From the NCBI GenBank assembly GCA_029747015.1, contig JAKOGI010000527.1, forward strand, positions 315,001 to 379,000: DNA of 64,000 nucleotides, read 5' to 3'. Shown piece after piece: positions 1 through 13,700 of the stretch; within the stretch, counting starts at the first letter, position 1; each line of letters starts with the position of its first letter. Below the pieces are notes generated by a model, which worked only from the letters and a program-made list of their open reading frames with translations, was not told the DNA's origin and did no database searches. The translations under genes were made by a program, and so were the position numbers. The stretch comes from Carnegiea gigantea. Lineage: Eukaryota > Streptophyta > Magnoliopsida > Caryophyllales > Cactaceae.

Positions 1-775
1 CGATATAATTTGCTAAAATCTTGGATTTCTCAAGTAAATCAATTGCAAAATCAATCGCTTTCTGGGAAAGCTTTTGTAGATATCGTTGTCTCTCCATTTC
101 AGGTGCCCACTTTCCTCCTATACCTACTAGTTTTATCTTATTATGCTCGCTCTTCACATCTTGTCTCAACCTGCATAAGATGTAATTTTCGGGCACTAAA
201 ATCACATCCCTTTTCAACAGAATTTTGAAAGCATATCTACAACGCAACCCCTTCCAATTAAACATTCTACTTATGTAATCTACGTCACCATTGGAGATGT
301 TATATACCATAATATACTCTTTCTTATACTCTTTCTTACTTATTGTGTCATTTGCATGATCTTCTCTCTCAGTGACCTTGTACTCAGCTATGAGTTCATC
401 ATCCTTCAATAAGTCAATATCACAATACATAATTGCACTGAGTTTATCTTGCACTTTCTTATACAAGTTATGTGTGTATGCATGTTGGAATTGCACTTCC
501 ATTGCAAATTTCGTTTGGTGTTTAAGTGTTTTGTTCATGCATGCAACATCATCTTTAATGCCCTTTTCAATTTTATCACCAACAGTAATCTCAAATTGCT
601 CCATAAAAGTTTGTAGTGAGGTTTTCTTATGAACGTATCCATCGAAATATGCATTCATACTCTCGCTTCTTTACGTAGAAGTCATTCCAACCTAAGAATG
701 ATCTTTGACAAACATAGGCACTCATTTTCCCTATTGTCATACAACATTTGAAACCATTCCTTACCATCCGAGTTC
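1..775 (-). pseudogene. FAR1-like (MULE-derived) transposase, C-terminal half, broken
   Basis: Read on the minus strand, this encodes the end of the MULE transposase domain and the SWIM zinc finger of a FAR1-related protein. About 640-590 gives SMNAYFDGYVHKKTSLQTF, the family block SESMNxxFDGYV. About 290-180 gives FNWKGLRCRYAF followed by VLVPENYIL-type text, which matches the FAR1 SWIM finger and the PEKYIL block after it. Two in-frame stops lie just upstream (VKDHS-stop-VGMTST-stop-RSESMN) and a frameshift is needed near 715, so it is not functional. The N-terminal DNA-binding domain is absent and the C-terminus runs off the window edge. It appears to be a different subfamily from the FAR1 gene at 15-25 kb. 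FAR1/FRS proteins are DNA-binding transposase derivatives, and this copy is most simply a transposon remnant. Confidence 0.8.
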
Positions 776-3700
776 TATACTATTTAACAAGTGGCACTAA
801 TAATGAATACATAAAACAAGTTGGAAAAGACACCTTCAGCTGAAAAGTAATTTGAGTCTTAGAAACTTTAACTTAATTTCTCAATGATATAGGACAAAGT
901 AGTACCTACATTTAAAAGCATATGTATAGCAGTAAGCACATTAATAAGTTGAACTTTACCACATCAATGAGATACAATCACTTGTATAAAAAATAAAGAA
1001 AATGAATAAAGTAGTTCTATAATAAATCACTAATGACATATACATGCACAATCGCGCATACCATTTTTACAAAATGTTTCTAGTACTCCCTCAAATAGTC
1101 ACCAACTTATGCAAACGTTAAATGCAAGAATAGAATTATAATAAAATATCTCATATTTAGTATTAAAGCCTTATCCTCTTGCTCATATTGATTTACACGA
1201 AATGCGTGCAAGCCACTGAAAACAATGTAACAAAATAATTGCAATGACTTTTTTTAAATGATAGGAAATAAGACTATTGTGTTGACACTAATGTTTAACA
1301 TAGCCCAATGTCTAGAGGGAATTGGGAGAGGGACAAATGTAAATCAATAAATTAAAAATAGGATGATAACCATTTTGTTAAAAATATATCTTCCTCTAAT
1401 GTCAACATATTAATAGACTTGAAAGAAGCAAATTAAGTGTTCAAAAACATACATTACTAATGACACAGTGAACATAACTAAAGATTTTAAAATACTTTAA
1501 AAAGAAAAGGTAGTTTTAAAAAATTATCTTATGGAATGGAAAGCAAACTTTGATTTTTTTGATATAGTTATTATTATATTAGATAAGACAGATTTGGCTA
1601 GGGCAATATTAAACTTACACCTATGATTACATTATACGAACGCCTCTAACCAAAAAGGACAAAAAAACACACAGTTTATATATCAAATACTCATCTAAAA
1701 ATGCTGTAAAAGGGGAAAATTTTGTAAATTATACATGAGGAAGATGGGAATCCTGAATGTCATCGAACCTATACAACAAAACGATCAAATAACAAATTTA
1801 GGATTTAGAAAAAACGATTTAATTACAAATTCGAAGGTTAGGTAAGCATACAAAACCTAAGTAAATTAGGCTTTTACTAATTTGATAAGTGAATTTAAGT
1901 TATTGCATTCTTTTTAAAACGATAAATACATATCAATTGCAGTAGTCAACTTACTATAGCAATTAATTAGGCAACCTCTCACTTGATTAGTAAGTACTAC
2001 AGCTGCATAACCTTTCCCATGCCATGCATGTCACTAATTTTGTAAAATTTTACTTCTTCATTTTGGATTTGTGATTTATGTGGAAGAATATCATTAGGAT
2101 TATTACTTGTTATGTGAGGAGGGTGTTAATGGAGACTTTAACTGATAATTTTAGTGATGAGGAGGTTTGAGTGAGGTGAAGAGAGATCAGAATGGACCAC
2201 TTGACCATAGGTAGTAGGTTTTAGATCAGGAAGCATGCATGCGTGATGCGAAAATTAGTTAGTGACATCGAAAATTGAATGCTTCAAGATTAAATCTATA
2301 ACAATAGAGCGCTTTTTATAGTTTATGATAATATAAGAATAAAGTTAAAAAGCTATTAACTGAGGAAGGGGGCAGCAACATGATGGATGGAAAGGGAGCC
2401 ATGATAGAAAGTTAATTATGAAGTATTCCTATTTTACTAATTTACCCATATAAGATACTCTTAAAGAGGGATAAAATTGGTCAAAAGTAAAAGTTATACA
2501 TTAATTAGGGTCTTGGCTTGTTATATAACTATAGATGAGATCAATATTCAAACACAATGAAAATCATGTCAAATATAGATATATTAAATAAAAATCCCCT
2601 AAGAAAGATAAAGTAAAAAATAAAATATATGACAATTTTATAAAAAATAATCGAAATAAGTAAAGCATAATAAAATATAAAAAAGAAGAGACTATATTTT
2701 CACCAATCCAAGTTGTATTTATAAATATAAATTTATAACAATGAGTTATTTGAATGCCTAAGGAATAGCTAGAGTACAAAATTGCTTATTTATAAAAGGA
2801 ACCCCCATATGTATACATAGATCAATCAACCCACTTCAAATCCAACCATCTCTCTAATTGTCAAATCACTCATCATCGCAATGTTAATTAGCCTCATCAT
2901 GTGTAAAGACAAAGGAGCAAGACGTTAGTTTCATCATGAATGAGTTTAATAAAAAAACGTAGTGTAGGATGAAAGTGTACCCCTTTTTTTTTATCACTAT
3001 AAATCTAAATACCAGGTAATTACATACCAAAAAAGACATGTATTCTTTGATTATTTTAACAATAACAGAATAAAACTTCATCTAATAATAAGATAACAAT
3101 TGACAATTTTCACAGGATCGTTGTATAGAATTGCACGTATCATATGTTCACATTATACATCAGAGATTTCACAGCAACCCATACATTTTAATTCATACAA
3201 ACATTAATTTATCAAACTAACAATAGATATTAAATCCCTAAAGAATACCTACTACATCTTAAAGTGAGAAAAAAAAAATAATTATATCAAGAGTAGAAGT
3301 ACTAAATAATAAATTGCAAAAGCAAATATGATATATGCATGTGAGATTTTAATTGGAGTAATATGCAAAGCAGTGGTGAAAATTAAGACATAAACAAGCA
3401 TGGCAAGGTCATTATCAAGTTTTATATCGAGCTTCAAGATGCTAAAGTTAAGGCCTTTCCATGGTATCTGTTTGCATGAGTGATGACTCGTATGTGTTGT
3501 GAGACTCAAAGTAACTTATATTTTGGCTAAGTTTAGAGTACTAATGATTTTATTGTTGTTGGCGAAAGGGTACCTATGTCGTATTTCAGATGTTACTCTT
3601 AAGGATATAAATGAACAGTTTTTTTTCTAAAAAAAATTCTGACTTTCTGCTATCTATTTTAATTTAGACCTAACAAAATCGATGATTTGAATTGTATCCA

Positions 3701-5228
3701 TTTATTTGGAAAAAGTTATCTAAAATATACATTAATTAAGGATAATTCATTTTGATTGTAACCATAACTAAGGCTACCTTTATATTGTCGACCTCAACCT
3801 GACACGATTTAATTTAAATCAAAATCTCATCACTTAAAATAGGACCAACATTAAAAATCAACTTAGCTCATTTCCTAAGCTAATGGCCGATTTGATTTGT
3901 CTGATCAACTTACCTATTTTCTATGTGGCCTACACAAAATGGGCAGTCATCTTTCTTATGTGGGGATTAAACGAGTTGTACAATTCACTGTCTCTGATCC
4001 AAGTTTTCACTTTTTGGCAAACTACCAGCATATTGGCTAATTAGGGGAAGTTTTTTCTTTTAATTAGAAACTCGTAAGTCAAGTTGACCAAACGAACTAG
4101 ACTTGGCCAAGTTTGCTTGCAAGAACCAACAAAGTCATGTACATGACTTATCATAGCTGATCCTTAGGTCTACAAGCTATTAAGATACTTTTAAAGTTCA
4201 TCCCCCCTCCCTCTCCCTCATCTCGAAGATTCACAGTAATTAAAGCCATGTTTTTCTCATATCATTTACCCCCAATGCCTTCAACCTCATCTTAAGCATA
4301 TGACAGAAGCAAATCGGCTATTTGGACTCCTTGCGAAGAGAGACCACATTAGTAGACTACAGTATCAGCGCTTTCACTTCTGGCCAAGACAGACTATGGC
4401 TGCTGATGATTCGTTCTTACTGTTGTTTGGGCTTTTTTGATGAAACCTGCTTTCTTAATGTCTTCTATTTGATTTCAATGAGTAGTTGTATAGCTGCTCT
4501 TCTAGAAGTAGGGTTCAAATATACTGTTTACTAACCGTGATATTTAGAATCAGATTTATTGTTGTGATTGAAGAGAAGTGATTCCGTTCTCACTCTAATT
4601 TCTCTCATTAATGTTCGACTTTTATCCCTAGTAGAGTCTTATCATCCATATGATTCTAGAGGTGAGTGAGTAGTTACTAAGTAGATTTGAAAAACTAAAT
4701 ATACAAGGAAAACATTATCTTTTTCTAGTACTTATTTTCGGATATATTACCGATGTTTTAAACTTTTTTATTTTCCTAATTTTTTGCTCATATTTTACCA
4801 GAAAGGCATTTTTCACCAAAAAAAATTTCATTCATTCAAAGAATTGAAATTAATTTTTTTCTACTTACTCAAAAGAATTTCAAGTCATCAAATATTTCCC
4901 TTTAAAAAACGGCCCTCAAATAACTATTTTCATTTTATGTGATGTCTATTTTTTATTTTTAAAAAATGCACAAATTTTTGAAAAAAATCATAAATTATAA
5001 TGATAGGAGTAAAAAATCGAAGGAAACAAATCAAATTAGGAAATGCATAGATAACTTTCCCAATATATTTTTCAAAAAGAGTTATTCCTTTTAATTATTT
5101 TTGTTTTTCAAAAATATCTTGATTTAAATGGCAAATTGTATGTTAAATCATCAAAGGTAATGGGCATAAAAATTCTATTAACAAATCTCTTTATATATTT
5201 GGTCCTTTCACTTTTCTATTTTGTACAA
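776..5228. other. AT-rich stretch without recognisable gene
   Basis: I see no coding sequence, RNA gene or clear transposon terminus here. Open frames are short and show no family motif. Homopolymer A and T runs are frequent. A short, slightly more GC-rich patch at about 4200-4520 has open frames but nothing I recognise. The stretch ends at the A of the A|T target dinucleotide of Helitron copy A. Confidence 0.6.
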
Positions 5229-5265
5229 CTAGGATGGACCTGTGCTTTGTACGGTGCATATTACA

Positions 5266-5267
5266 GT

Positions 5268-5341
<74 letters not shown>
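5266..5341. repeat. (TA)n microsatellite at Helitron A 3' end
   Basis: About 75 bp of TA dinucleotides with one slip (taatat near 5319), lying about 35 bp inside the Helitron 3' terminus. The same tract is in the same place in copy B. Confidence 0.95.
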
Positions 5342-6279
5342 GTTAAAATAATCAATGAATGTTAATTGTAGACAAAGTTAATATTGTAATTTAAAAAAGG
5401 ATACTTAAATTTAATGAAAAATATAAATAGATAGCACTTTTTATGTATAACCATTGAAACTCAATAATTAAAACAATGTATGATTATTAAAGACACGATG
5501 TAAAGTATGACAAAGATTGTAGGTAGTCAAAATGAAACTAAAAATCATACTAAATGACATGATAATATGTTAATTTGTGGTGCCGATGATGAAGAATTCA
5601 CATTCTCTTCTTGTACCCACATTAAAAATTAAGTTCTTAATAATAATTTGATTAGCAATGATATAATGAAGATTACAATTATATCTTATGTACCTGATGT
5701 ACCTAGTATCAATGTTTCATAAGTAACACACCTCCTCCTTCCAACTAACTGGCACAATAAGAGTGATAGACAATTCTACTTCACGGTATCGTCGAGGCTT
5801 CATAATAAATAGTCATGGTTTATCTATACAATCATTTATAGTCGCATATATTGATAGATGACCATACAGCTGTAGAGAATGTTATAATGAGATAGTCAGT
5901 AATTAAAAAAAAAAGTGTCTAAAACATGATGAACAATATAATACATGTGTTACATATGAATCCAATTGTATTGTTGTATACAAAATAGTCCGAGCATCCT
6001 TATGAAGAACAATAAATCTTCTATAATTTGTATGATCTCGCAATAAAACTATATAGATTTACCTATATTTCATATAAAAGAATATAGTACATAATAATGT
6101 AAACTATTCAATCAGAAATTCAGTTAATTTATACCCTTCGTTATCTATTATTTGCTCCAAAATAAATGATTAAATTAGAATTTTAATATTATTTTATTTA
6201 TTTTGTAGGAATTGGAAAAAAACGTGAGAAAAATAAATAGTGCTCAACTGATTAATATTAGATGAAGCGAAGAAAAGAA

Positions 6280-7140
6280 GAAGAAGAAGAAGAACCGGCC
6301 CAATAACCGTAGCCTGGTTACCCCTCACTCTTCCATTCTCAGCTCTTTTTCTCTCTCTCTCTCTCTCTTCACATTATGTCTATCTACCTTGTTCTGCTGC
6401 AGCCTAGTCTGCGAGGTCCATTTGCGTGTCCAATGCCAAGCCAACCTAAAGCCCCATCTTCCCTTCTCTCTTTCTCTTCTCTCCCATAAGGGCCAGTTCT
6501 CTTCTTTTCTTTTCTTTGGCCCGCACGCGTCCGTTTTCCACCTTCTGTGGGGGCCTGGATTCCCCTTCCAAACTAGCCTATTTCGCCCCTAACGCAGTCT
6601 CATCCAAGACCAGTTCTTTTTCTTTCTTTCTTTCACTTAATTTACATGTGTTTGGACGTGATATCCAACCCTCCCTCCCTCCTTCTTTGTTTGCTTTGCT
6701 ACCCAAAAAAGCCCGACTCCACCTTCTTAGCGTACTGGTGCTTCATCACCATCATTCTTGCTTTCAGTTGTAGATTTAAACTCTAAAATTTGGTTCAAGA
6801 TTCAGATTTTGGTAGAGCTGATTCTTGATTTGTTAAGATTTAAAGTCAAGCGACAGTTACAAATTCAAGTTCGTATTCTTTGCGCATTGAGAAAGCTTCA
6901 GTCTGACCTATATTCGAGTTTTCGGCACTGGTTATTCTTTCGATAACTGAATTCTCTATTCGATTCATATATGCATTTAGATTCATATTTTCATTCCAGG
7001 CCAGAGCTGAAGGGAGTTGGTGGTGAAGAGGTTGAGCTTAATTTTACTCCTATTTGTTAAGTTCTCTGTTTGTGTTTCGGTTATCCAATTTTGCTTTGCA
7101 TGATTTGCCTATAATTAAAGTTAATGGTGATGGATAGGGT
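6280..7140 (+). other. Gene-start-like segment carried by Helitron A (captured 5' UTR and first exon?)
   Basis: This is a pyrimidine-rich, relatively GC-rich block (CT repeat about 6350-6368, CCCTCCCTCC at about 6670) unlike the AT-rich rest of the Helitron, running opposite to Helitron polarity. It resembles plant promoter/5' UTR sequence. TTTCATTCCAG followed by GCCAGAGCTGAAGG (about 6990-7010) looks like an intron acceptor plus exon. At 7124-7138 ATGGTGATGGATAGG is followed directly by GTAAGC, a start codon (MVMDR) running into a splice donor. Copy B keeps these features. Other open frames here are not conserved between the copies because of length differences, so the block is probably untranslated. 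I cannot identify the source gene. Confidence 0.4.
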
Positions 7141-8071
7141 AAGCTTCTTCTTGATATTAATCTTCCAGTGTAGCCTTTTGAAATAATTGGTTACTAATTA
7201 ACTAAGCCGTGACAATTTAATTCAATTGTATCACATTTAGTTTTATAACAACCTAATTTCGTAACACATGCCTGAGGATCGACACCCCTACTTGTTACAG
7301 CGATCAACCATACACTTGTGAAATTCACAACATCAGTATACAACTGGAAATATATAATCAATGGTACTTAACAATGAATAAGTAAGATAATTTTTTAGAC
7401 TATCATAATTTTCAAATTATTATAGAGAAATTAAGATATTATAACTGCTATCAAAAATATTTGCTAAACTTATTGTAGTATATTTCTATATATTAGAAAT
7501 TTTAGTTGATAGTTTCTCATAATTTGCACCTATCAATAATTGCTTCTTCTTAAAAAGTTATTCATTATTTTATTTTAAAAACTCAAAATATTGTATATGA
7601 CATGGTTGCTATTTGGAATATTGTAATATTTTATAGATAATTATTACAATTAAAAACTTATAATTTTTTTTTCACTTATTATATGGGTATAGAAATACTT
7701 GTTACAAATTAAAAAAATAAAAAACTTCATCAACCTCTTAAAAGGAACATTTTTGACCATTAATTAATTGTCATTGTGCGAATTTTGTTCCTAAAAAAAA
7801 AATTAGTGATTTTAGGAACTTTAATGCCTGACCAAGAAATATAAGAAGAAAAACACCTTATTCCATATTAAGAACGTTTGGAAAGAAAAATCGTTCATTA
7901 AGGTCTAGCTCTTTTATTAATTCACATCTCTTCTATTTAATCTAACAATAATATGTAAAGTGGCTAATTTTGCGTTTACCATTGAAATAAGAAAAGTGAA
8001 ACTTTAATACTTTATTCATTCCTTGGATCACTAAAATATTAATACCGTTCATAAACTTCAGTACATATATA

Positions 8072-8415
8072 TTTTTAGTGATTTAGAAAAGGTTATTAAA
8101 GTATATTTTGTTTTTACATAGTTAATAGATTCCACTGCAAAAAAAAAAGTCAAGAAATAATATTCTTTTAATTATGATGGTAATTATTTTTATTGAAAGT
8201 ATGATGGTTGTGATTATGTAATCAAATAATCTAATGATATTATCATGATAATTATTTTTATTGATTTAGGAAAGGATATCAAAATATATTTTGTTTTTAG
8301 GTAGTTAAGAGATTCTATTGCCAAAAAAAAAGATATTATATATTTTTAATTATGATGGTAATTATTTTATTGAAAATCCGACAGTTGTGATTATATAATC
8401 AAATAATCTAACGGT
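8072..8415. repeat. Two-copy tandem duplication (~180-bp unit) near Helitron A 5' end
   Basis: Unit 1 begins TTTTTAGTGATTTAGAAAAGG at about 8072 and unit 2 begins TTTTTATTGATTTAGGAAAGG at about 8255. Each continues through TATATTTTGTTTTTA, an A-rich run, TTAATTATGATGGTAATTATT and AATCAAATAATCTAA. The same two units occur in copy B, so the duplication predates the split of the copies. Confidence 0.7.
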
Positions 8416-8489
8416 TCAAAATCTCAAATTTATGAGAAAATTCAAAAGAGCCATATCATCATAACATTACTTTTATATTATAGTATAGA

Positions 8490-10757
8490 TTTTCCCTAAA
8501 ATTTTCTAAATTGTAGAATTATCGCATTCCTTACAAGTCAGGCTGTGTTTTATCGCAAAGAAAAAAAATTCCAAGTGTGCATTTATGTGGCAGTTATACA
8601 TCAGGCAAGGCACACAATTCCTGTAGTACGTATATTATAGACCTGGGAGCATGTGCTCCGAGGCTGACATGGACAATACTGATGTGCTGGCAAAGTAATA
8701 TTTGTTTAACAAAAAATAAACAAAATCAACCACCATCTCAAAATCCAAACTTCCGTTGCTAACTACTTTCCTACTCCTATTCAAACACTATCTGGTTGCA
8801 ATTCCTTCCATGGGCAAAATTCCTTTCCTATCCCAAACTATTTAATGGCGGCAATCAACTCATGCATTAGTTCACCTTGCTCTAACCAATTACACTAACT
8901 TCGCGCGGAGTACTAGCTTTCTTGTTCAATTCCGGCGGTAATTGTTCAATTCTGCATTTTTGTTCAGTTTGGTCAAGTGGATGAACAGAGGAAGGTAGAA
9001 TTATTGACTTGCAAGAGGAAGCCAGGTACAATATACATTTTCAAGTGTTCAATTCACTTCCTCGTTCTGATTTAACAGGACTTGCTTTGAATTATTCTTA
9101 TTCAATGTCGCGTTCTTCTTTTCTGAATTGTTCTTATTCACTTCCACATTCTATTGTGGGTCATCATTGCTGTTCAATTGCTCTACTATTGAGGAAATCG
9201 AAATGACCTAGAACACACCAATAGTTAAGTCTACTAGAGAACAAACCCAAACATGAATGAATTATTGAACAAACCCAAGAAAAACTTTTAATGCACTAAG
9301 TCAAAGAACTAAACTAAAATTTGCACACAAGAAACTCTAAAATTGACCGACTCCCCACCCAAAACCGTAGTTAGAAAGCTGGATTGCCAAGGAAATTGAT
9401 GGAATCTCCATCCAAAATTCGCTAACTCAAAATCGTTGAAAGCTAGGGTTTCAAAACTCACCTGATTCTGGATCTTCTTGTGTTTAATATTATTGATATG
9501 GACATCAGAGAGAATGTAACATAATTACGGTAAATTTTTCGATTTGGTAGGAAACCAAACCAAACTCAGATTTAGGAAAACAGAGCTCAAAATCATGGGT
9601 TGTATGGAAACAGCTGGTTCTTCATCATCTTATTCTTGTTGTTACGATAGAGAGGATAGAGAAATCGATAGGCAGTCATTCGAATCATTGCAGTATCGAA
9701 ATCGACAAAGAGAACTCAAATTTCTTCATCTGCTTCGCCATTGTACTAAAATGGAGGGGAGAGAATGAACAATCTAACAGGGTTTAGAGAGAGTTGAATC
9801 ACAGGGTTTAGAGAGAGATAGAGAGAGTTAGAGGATGGTTTATAGAGAGAGTCAAAGGAGCTAGCTGTATTTCATAAGCTACAAATTAATGTTATTATTA
9901 TTTCATCTTAAATAGTTTGTCTGTGTTATAATTCAATATTATTAGAACTCAGAAAATTTTTCTTAAAGCAATTGCAAATTTCAATGATGTTTGGGATTGC
10001 TAATTCTTTATTTGAGAAGGTATGATTTTATTTGTTCATGGGTGAAATAAATATTGTTCACTAATTTGTTGGACTTTTGTTCAATTGTCTTGCCTTTTTA
10101 TAGTACCCACAATATTGTTTATGGTTTTATTTGTTCATGCACCCATAATATTGTTCATAGTTCTGTCTATTCATTTTAAATGTGACGTTTACTATGGCCT
10201 TTTTACTTCAAATGATTGTTAATGTGCAACCTATCTTGAGTTGATTTTATTTTATGCATTTTTTCATATTAGAATTATTCACATCTATATGTACAATTGT
10301 TAGACGAGTATGAATGTAATGTGTTTTTGGGTATTTACACATGTTATGGAGGTTATGGGAAAAATTTAAAAGTTGAAATATTCTTAAATCTCTTTATTCA
10401 ATGTTAAAGATAGTCAACTAATGAGCACAAACCTTCTGTTGACGTATAATTAATAGCTATTAATATAATGATTCATTGGTTCAACTAGAATTGTTCATCT
10501 TATAGCATTGACTTATTCAAAGTTTTGTATTTACTTTTCTTTATGCATTTAGTTGAACCTTTGTTTTTGTCTTATTTGCATGTCTCTTTATCCATTAAAT
10601 TTATATTGACAGGCATCACCTTTTTAAATGTTCTTGAGAGGATAGTGTAAAAGATGACATTCAATTGGTGATATGTTATTGTCAATGTGGATCTTCTTTA
10701 TAAATATATACATACCATAATTGGGGATCCTCTGACTAAATAATTGAACTTTTTAGC
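8490..10757. other. Non-coding left arm upstream of the Ulp1 pseudogene
   Basis: No gene is recognised. A palindrome-like GGAGCATGTGCTCC lies at 8646-8659, near a possible MULE end. Short open frames at about 9009-9206 and 9544-9768 have no family motif. GAGAGA-rich sequence at 9780-9850 and several TTGTTCA words (from about 8920) begin here. This could be promoter and 5' leader of the Ulp1 gene. Confidence 0.4.
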
Positions 10758-13700
10758 ATGGTTGATAGCTCAAAAGAAAACAATGAAGCATGTGTCTTTC
10801 AGTAGCCATTTCAAGAATCAGATGTTGTTGAAGATTTTGAGGTTCTAAACATCACAAATGATAAACTCGCTCGAGTTGAATAACGTGTTCAGTTTGAATT
10901 GCTTTATGATTATTCTACATCTAAGCTACAAATTAGAACCTCAAATGAACAATCTCACTGGAGGAAAGCTATAAAGAATCATTCTAGGAAGGCTGACAAA
11001 CAAAATAAAGTTTAGGGTGGTAATCTAAACCATAGGATGGCTTGTAATAAGTAATTATTCCTAATTGAGAGGCTTGATTATGAACAATGGACAGCTGTAA
11101 TGGAAACTGGTTTTGGAGGGTTCCTATCAGTTAGAACATCAACCATCCCTAAAGATCTTACAACATAGTTGCTTCGAACATTTGATCCAACAAGTAATAC
11201 ATTGAAGCTTTCTAATAATAGAGTACAGGAGATAACTAAGGAAGATGTTCATACAACATTAGCATTACTTATGGGTCAATTAGAAGTTCAAGTAACCTCA
11301 ACATGCGAACCAAAAAATGAATACACCAAACTCCTTGAACAATAGAGAACAAGATGGAGTCTTGGTAGACTAGGGACACTATAAGTTCGAAAGATGGTTG
11401 ACCAAATTCTATAAAGAGGAGAAAATGGAGAAGAATTCAAAAGAGACTTTGTGTTATGTATAATTTCTGTACGTATTATTGGAAGTATGAATGGCGACCA
11501 TTTCTTCAGAATATTGAAGTCATTGGTGGATGTTAACCAAACAGTTAAGTACAATTGGCGTGCATTTCTTCTGCAATGTTCGAATGATATAGTTGTGGAA
11601 TGGAGCCAAAATCGCACTAGATATTTCAAATGACCACTCTTGTTTCTTATGGTTAGTGGAATCCCACCTCAACAACATTGTTCATTAATTTAGATGCATT
11701 TGTTCATCACCTGATATATACTTGATTGCTAATGTCTGCTATAACATTCACTCTAAGATGTACAATCTAAGATTTATCCTTGCTATGAATTACAACTCTT
11801 TTACTTGGATAGAGTTGACTTTAGAGGAAAGAGATACAAAGACCAGTGGTTTCCCACAATAATACATTGGATAACTGATGCAGTTGAACAAAGGAATAAA
11901 GATGAAAAGGAGTTCCCAAGAGAGCATAGAAGAGGTAAGCAATTAACAGAATAGACTATCAATCAATTACTTGTGAAGGTGAAACTGACTTGCAAGAGGA
12001 ATTCGTAAGTGTGGCACAAGAAAACCAAAAGCACATTGAACCTGCTGCATCAACCCATGGCCCTCCACCAGCTCCTCAGCCGCTATGTTCAGAATGTGGA
12101 AATGAAAGAGAACCCCCAATGGCATGGCCCAATGATCCAATTGAGGTATAATAATATACATCTACTTTGAGTTATATATATATTTGACATCCTATTGTAA
12201 AACTAATGCATTGTACTTGTTCACTAGTACATCATCAAGTGTCATTTTATTCATATGAACTCATGTTTATTACTATACTCCATAATGTATTGTGCTTGTT
12301 CACTGGAACATTGTTGTATGTTCATTTACTTGTATGAATTTGAGTTTATTATGAAAAAGTTTTGCATGCTACAGTGAAAATAATATTGCATTTACTTCAT
12401 CTATTAATCAATAAGAGTCTAAAAACAGGTACATGCTGATTGGCTAGGTTATTATCTAGGGAAATTATTTGAAGTTATAGCAGCCTCTGGATAAAGTTTT
12501 CCCATATAACAGGTGATATCATACATTGCAAATGGAAGCACAAATGTTCATAAATGTCCTAATGAAGTTAAAGTTCATGGCTTGACCCACCCAGGATGAG
12601 CATTTTTTCAATGATCCCGAATTCTTTGATGCATATCTACAAATAGAAGCTGTAGCGTTAAAGCATTATCAATGTTGAACTCTAATAGACTACACTCTGC
12701 CAACTTTTGATCTTGGCATCCATTTTCACCTGAGCAGAGAATTCATATTGTATTTAGCTCCCCTATCAAAAGAACTCATATAATAAGGAATTCACTTGCA
12801 TACAATGATGAACAAGTGTTTCTAGGTGAATATGAAGGCCAACGTACATCAATGCATACAATAGCAAACATTGCTTTGTAATATTATAAACCAACACATC
12901 ACAAACATAGTAGGATAAACATAATGACAGATGACAGGTTGAAGACGAAGTACTCCAAAAGCCAGAAGGCAATGTTAAACAACCTCTGTAAAATGCACCT
13001 CATAGAGATAAAAGGGTAACAAAACTACTAACGTTCATATATCGATCACCATATCTAAGAGGCTATAGGGACATTATCAAAGATAAGCTAACCCATGGTG
13101 AGAAGGTTGTGGTGGATTATGGATTCCTGTCTTTCAATTTAGACCATCCCAAAACATAAGTATCTATAAAATTTAATGCTTCTAAGTTTTATCATATAGG
13201 AAGTGTTTAATGCCATTAATTGCATATACACATGCATCAACAGTGAGGAGCTATATGAGTTCAATGCTCCTGACAAAGCACACAAATTGTGGATAGATAA
13301 AGAGGCAATAGCTTCAACATCAGCTGCAGATAGCCATTTGGAAAATATCATTTTGAATGTGTGGCCTATTATAATGAACAAGAATCAATTATCAAGGGGA
13401 ACAATGCATCTAAGTAGATTTTTCTTCACCACATATGTCCATGTAAGTCACGCTTATTGATGTACGTTCATTATAACAAAATTTTTTTGTCAAATCCAAG
13501 CTTTATTTTTGGGTTCATTTGACTTTTAATTGATTTGTAGGCTGCTATCCTACATGCACCAAAAAAACTATTTTAAGTACCACGAGTTCTACAAAGTCAT
13601 ACAGTTTGAAATCCAAAGAACCAACTGACTTAGCTTGAATACGGTAGATTTAGTAGGCATCTTCATATTCTATCATATGTGTTCACCAATCCACATGTAC

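Larger units (their letters stand above)
5229..8489 (-). mobile_element. Helitron copy A, non-autonomous, 3.26 kb
   Basis: On the minus strand the element begins TCTATACTATAATATAA (8489 inward) and ends ...GGTCCATCCTAG (5229-5232), matching the Helitron 5' TC and 3' CTRR rules. The flanks are A (5228) and T (8490), the expected AT target with no duplication. The subterminal hairpin beside CTAG is degraded in this copy. A long TA tract lies just inside the 3' end. No Rep/helicase ORF is visible, so it is non-autonomous. It is collinear along its length with copy B at 18498-24448, apart from the LTR inserted in B, and both copies have the same orientation. It carries a gene-start-like segment (6280-7140). 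Confidence 0.85.

Noticed and set aside
5136..5342. Open frame ending in poly Tyr-Ile
   Set aside because: Product of the TA microsatellite; no motif.
6389..6946. Three overlapping open frames in Helitron A (and counterparts at 19495-20081 in B)
   Set aside because: Frames are not conserved between the copies (indels not multiples of three); better read as leader sequence.
11288..11629. 113-residue minus-strand open frame
   Set aside because: Antisense shadow of the Ulp1 N-terminal exon.
13139..13381. Minus-strand open frame over the Ulp1 protease exon
   Set aside because: Shadow of the plus-strand protease reading, which has the family motifs.
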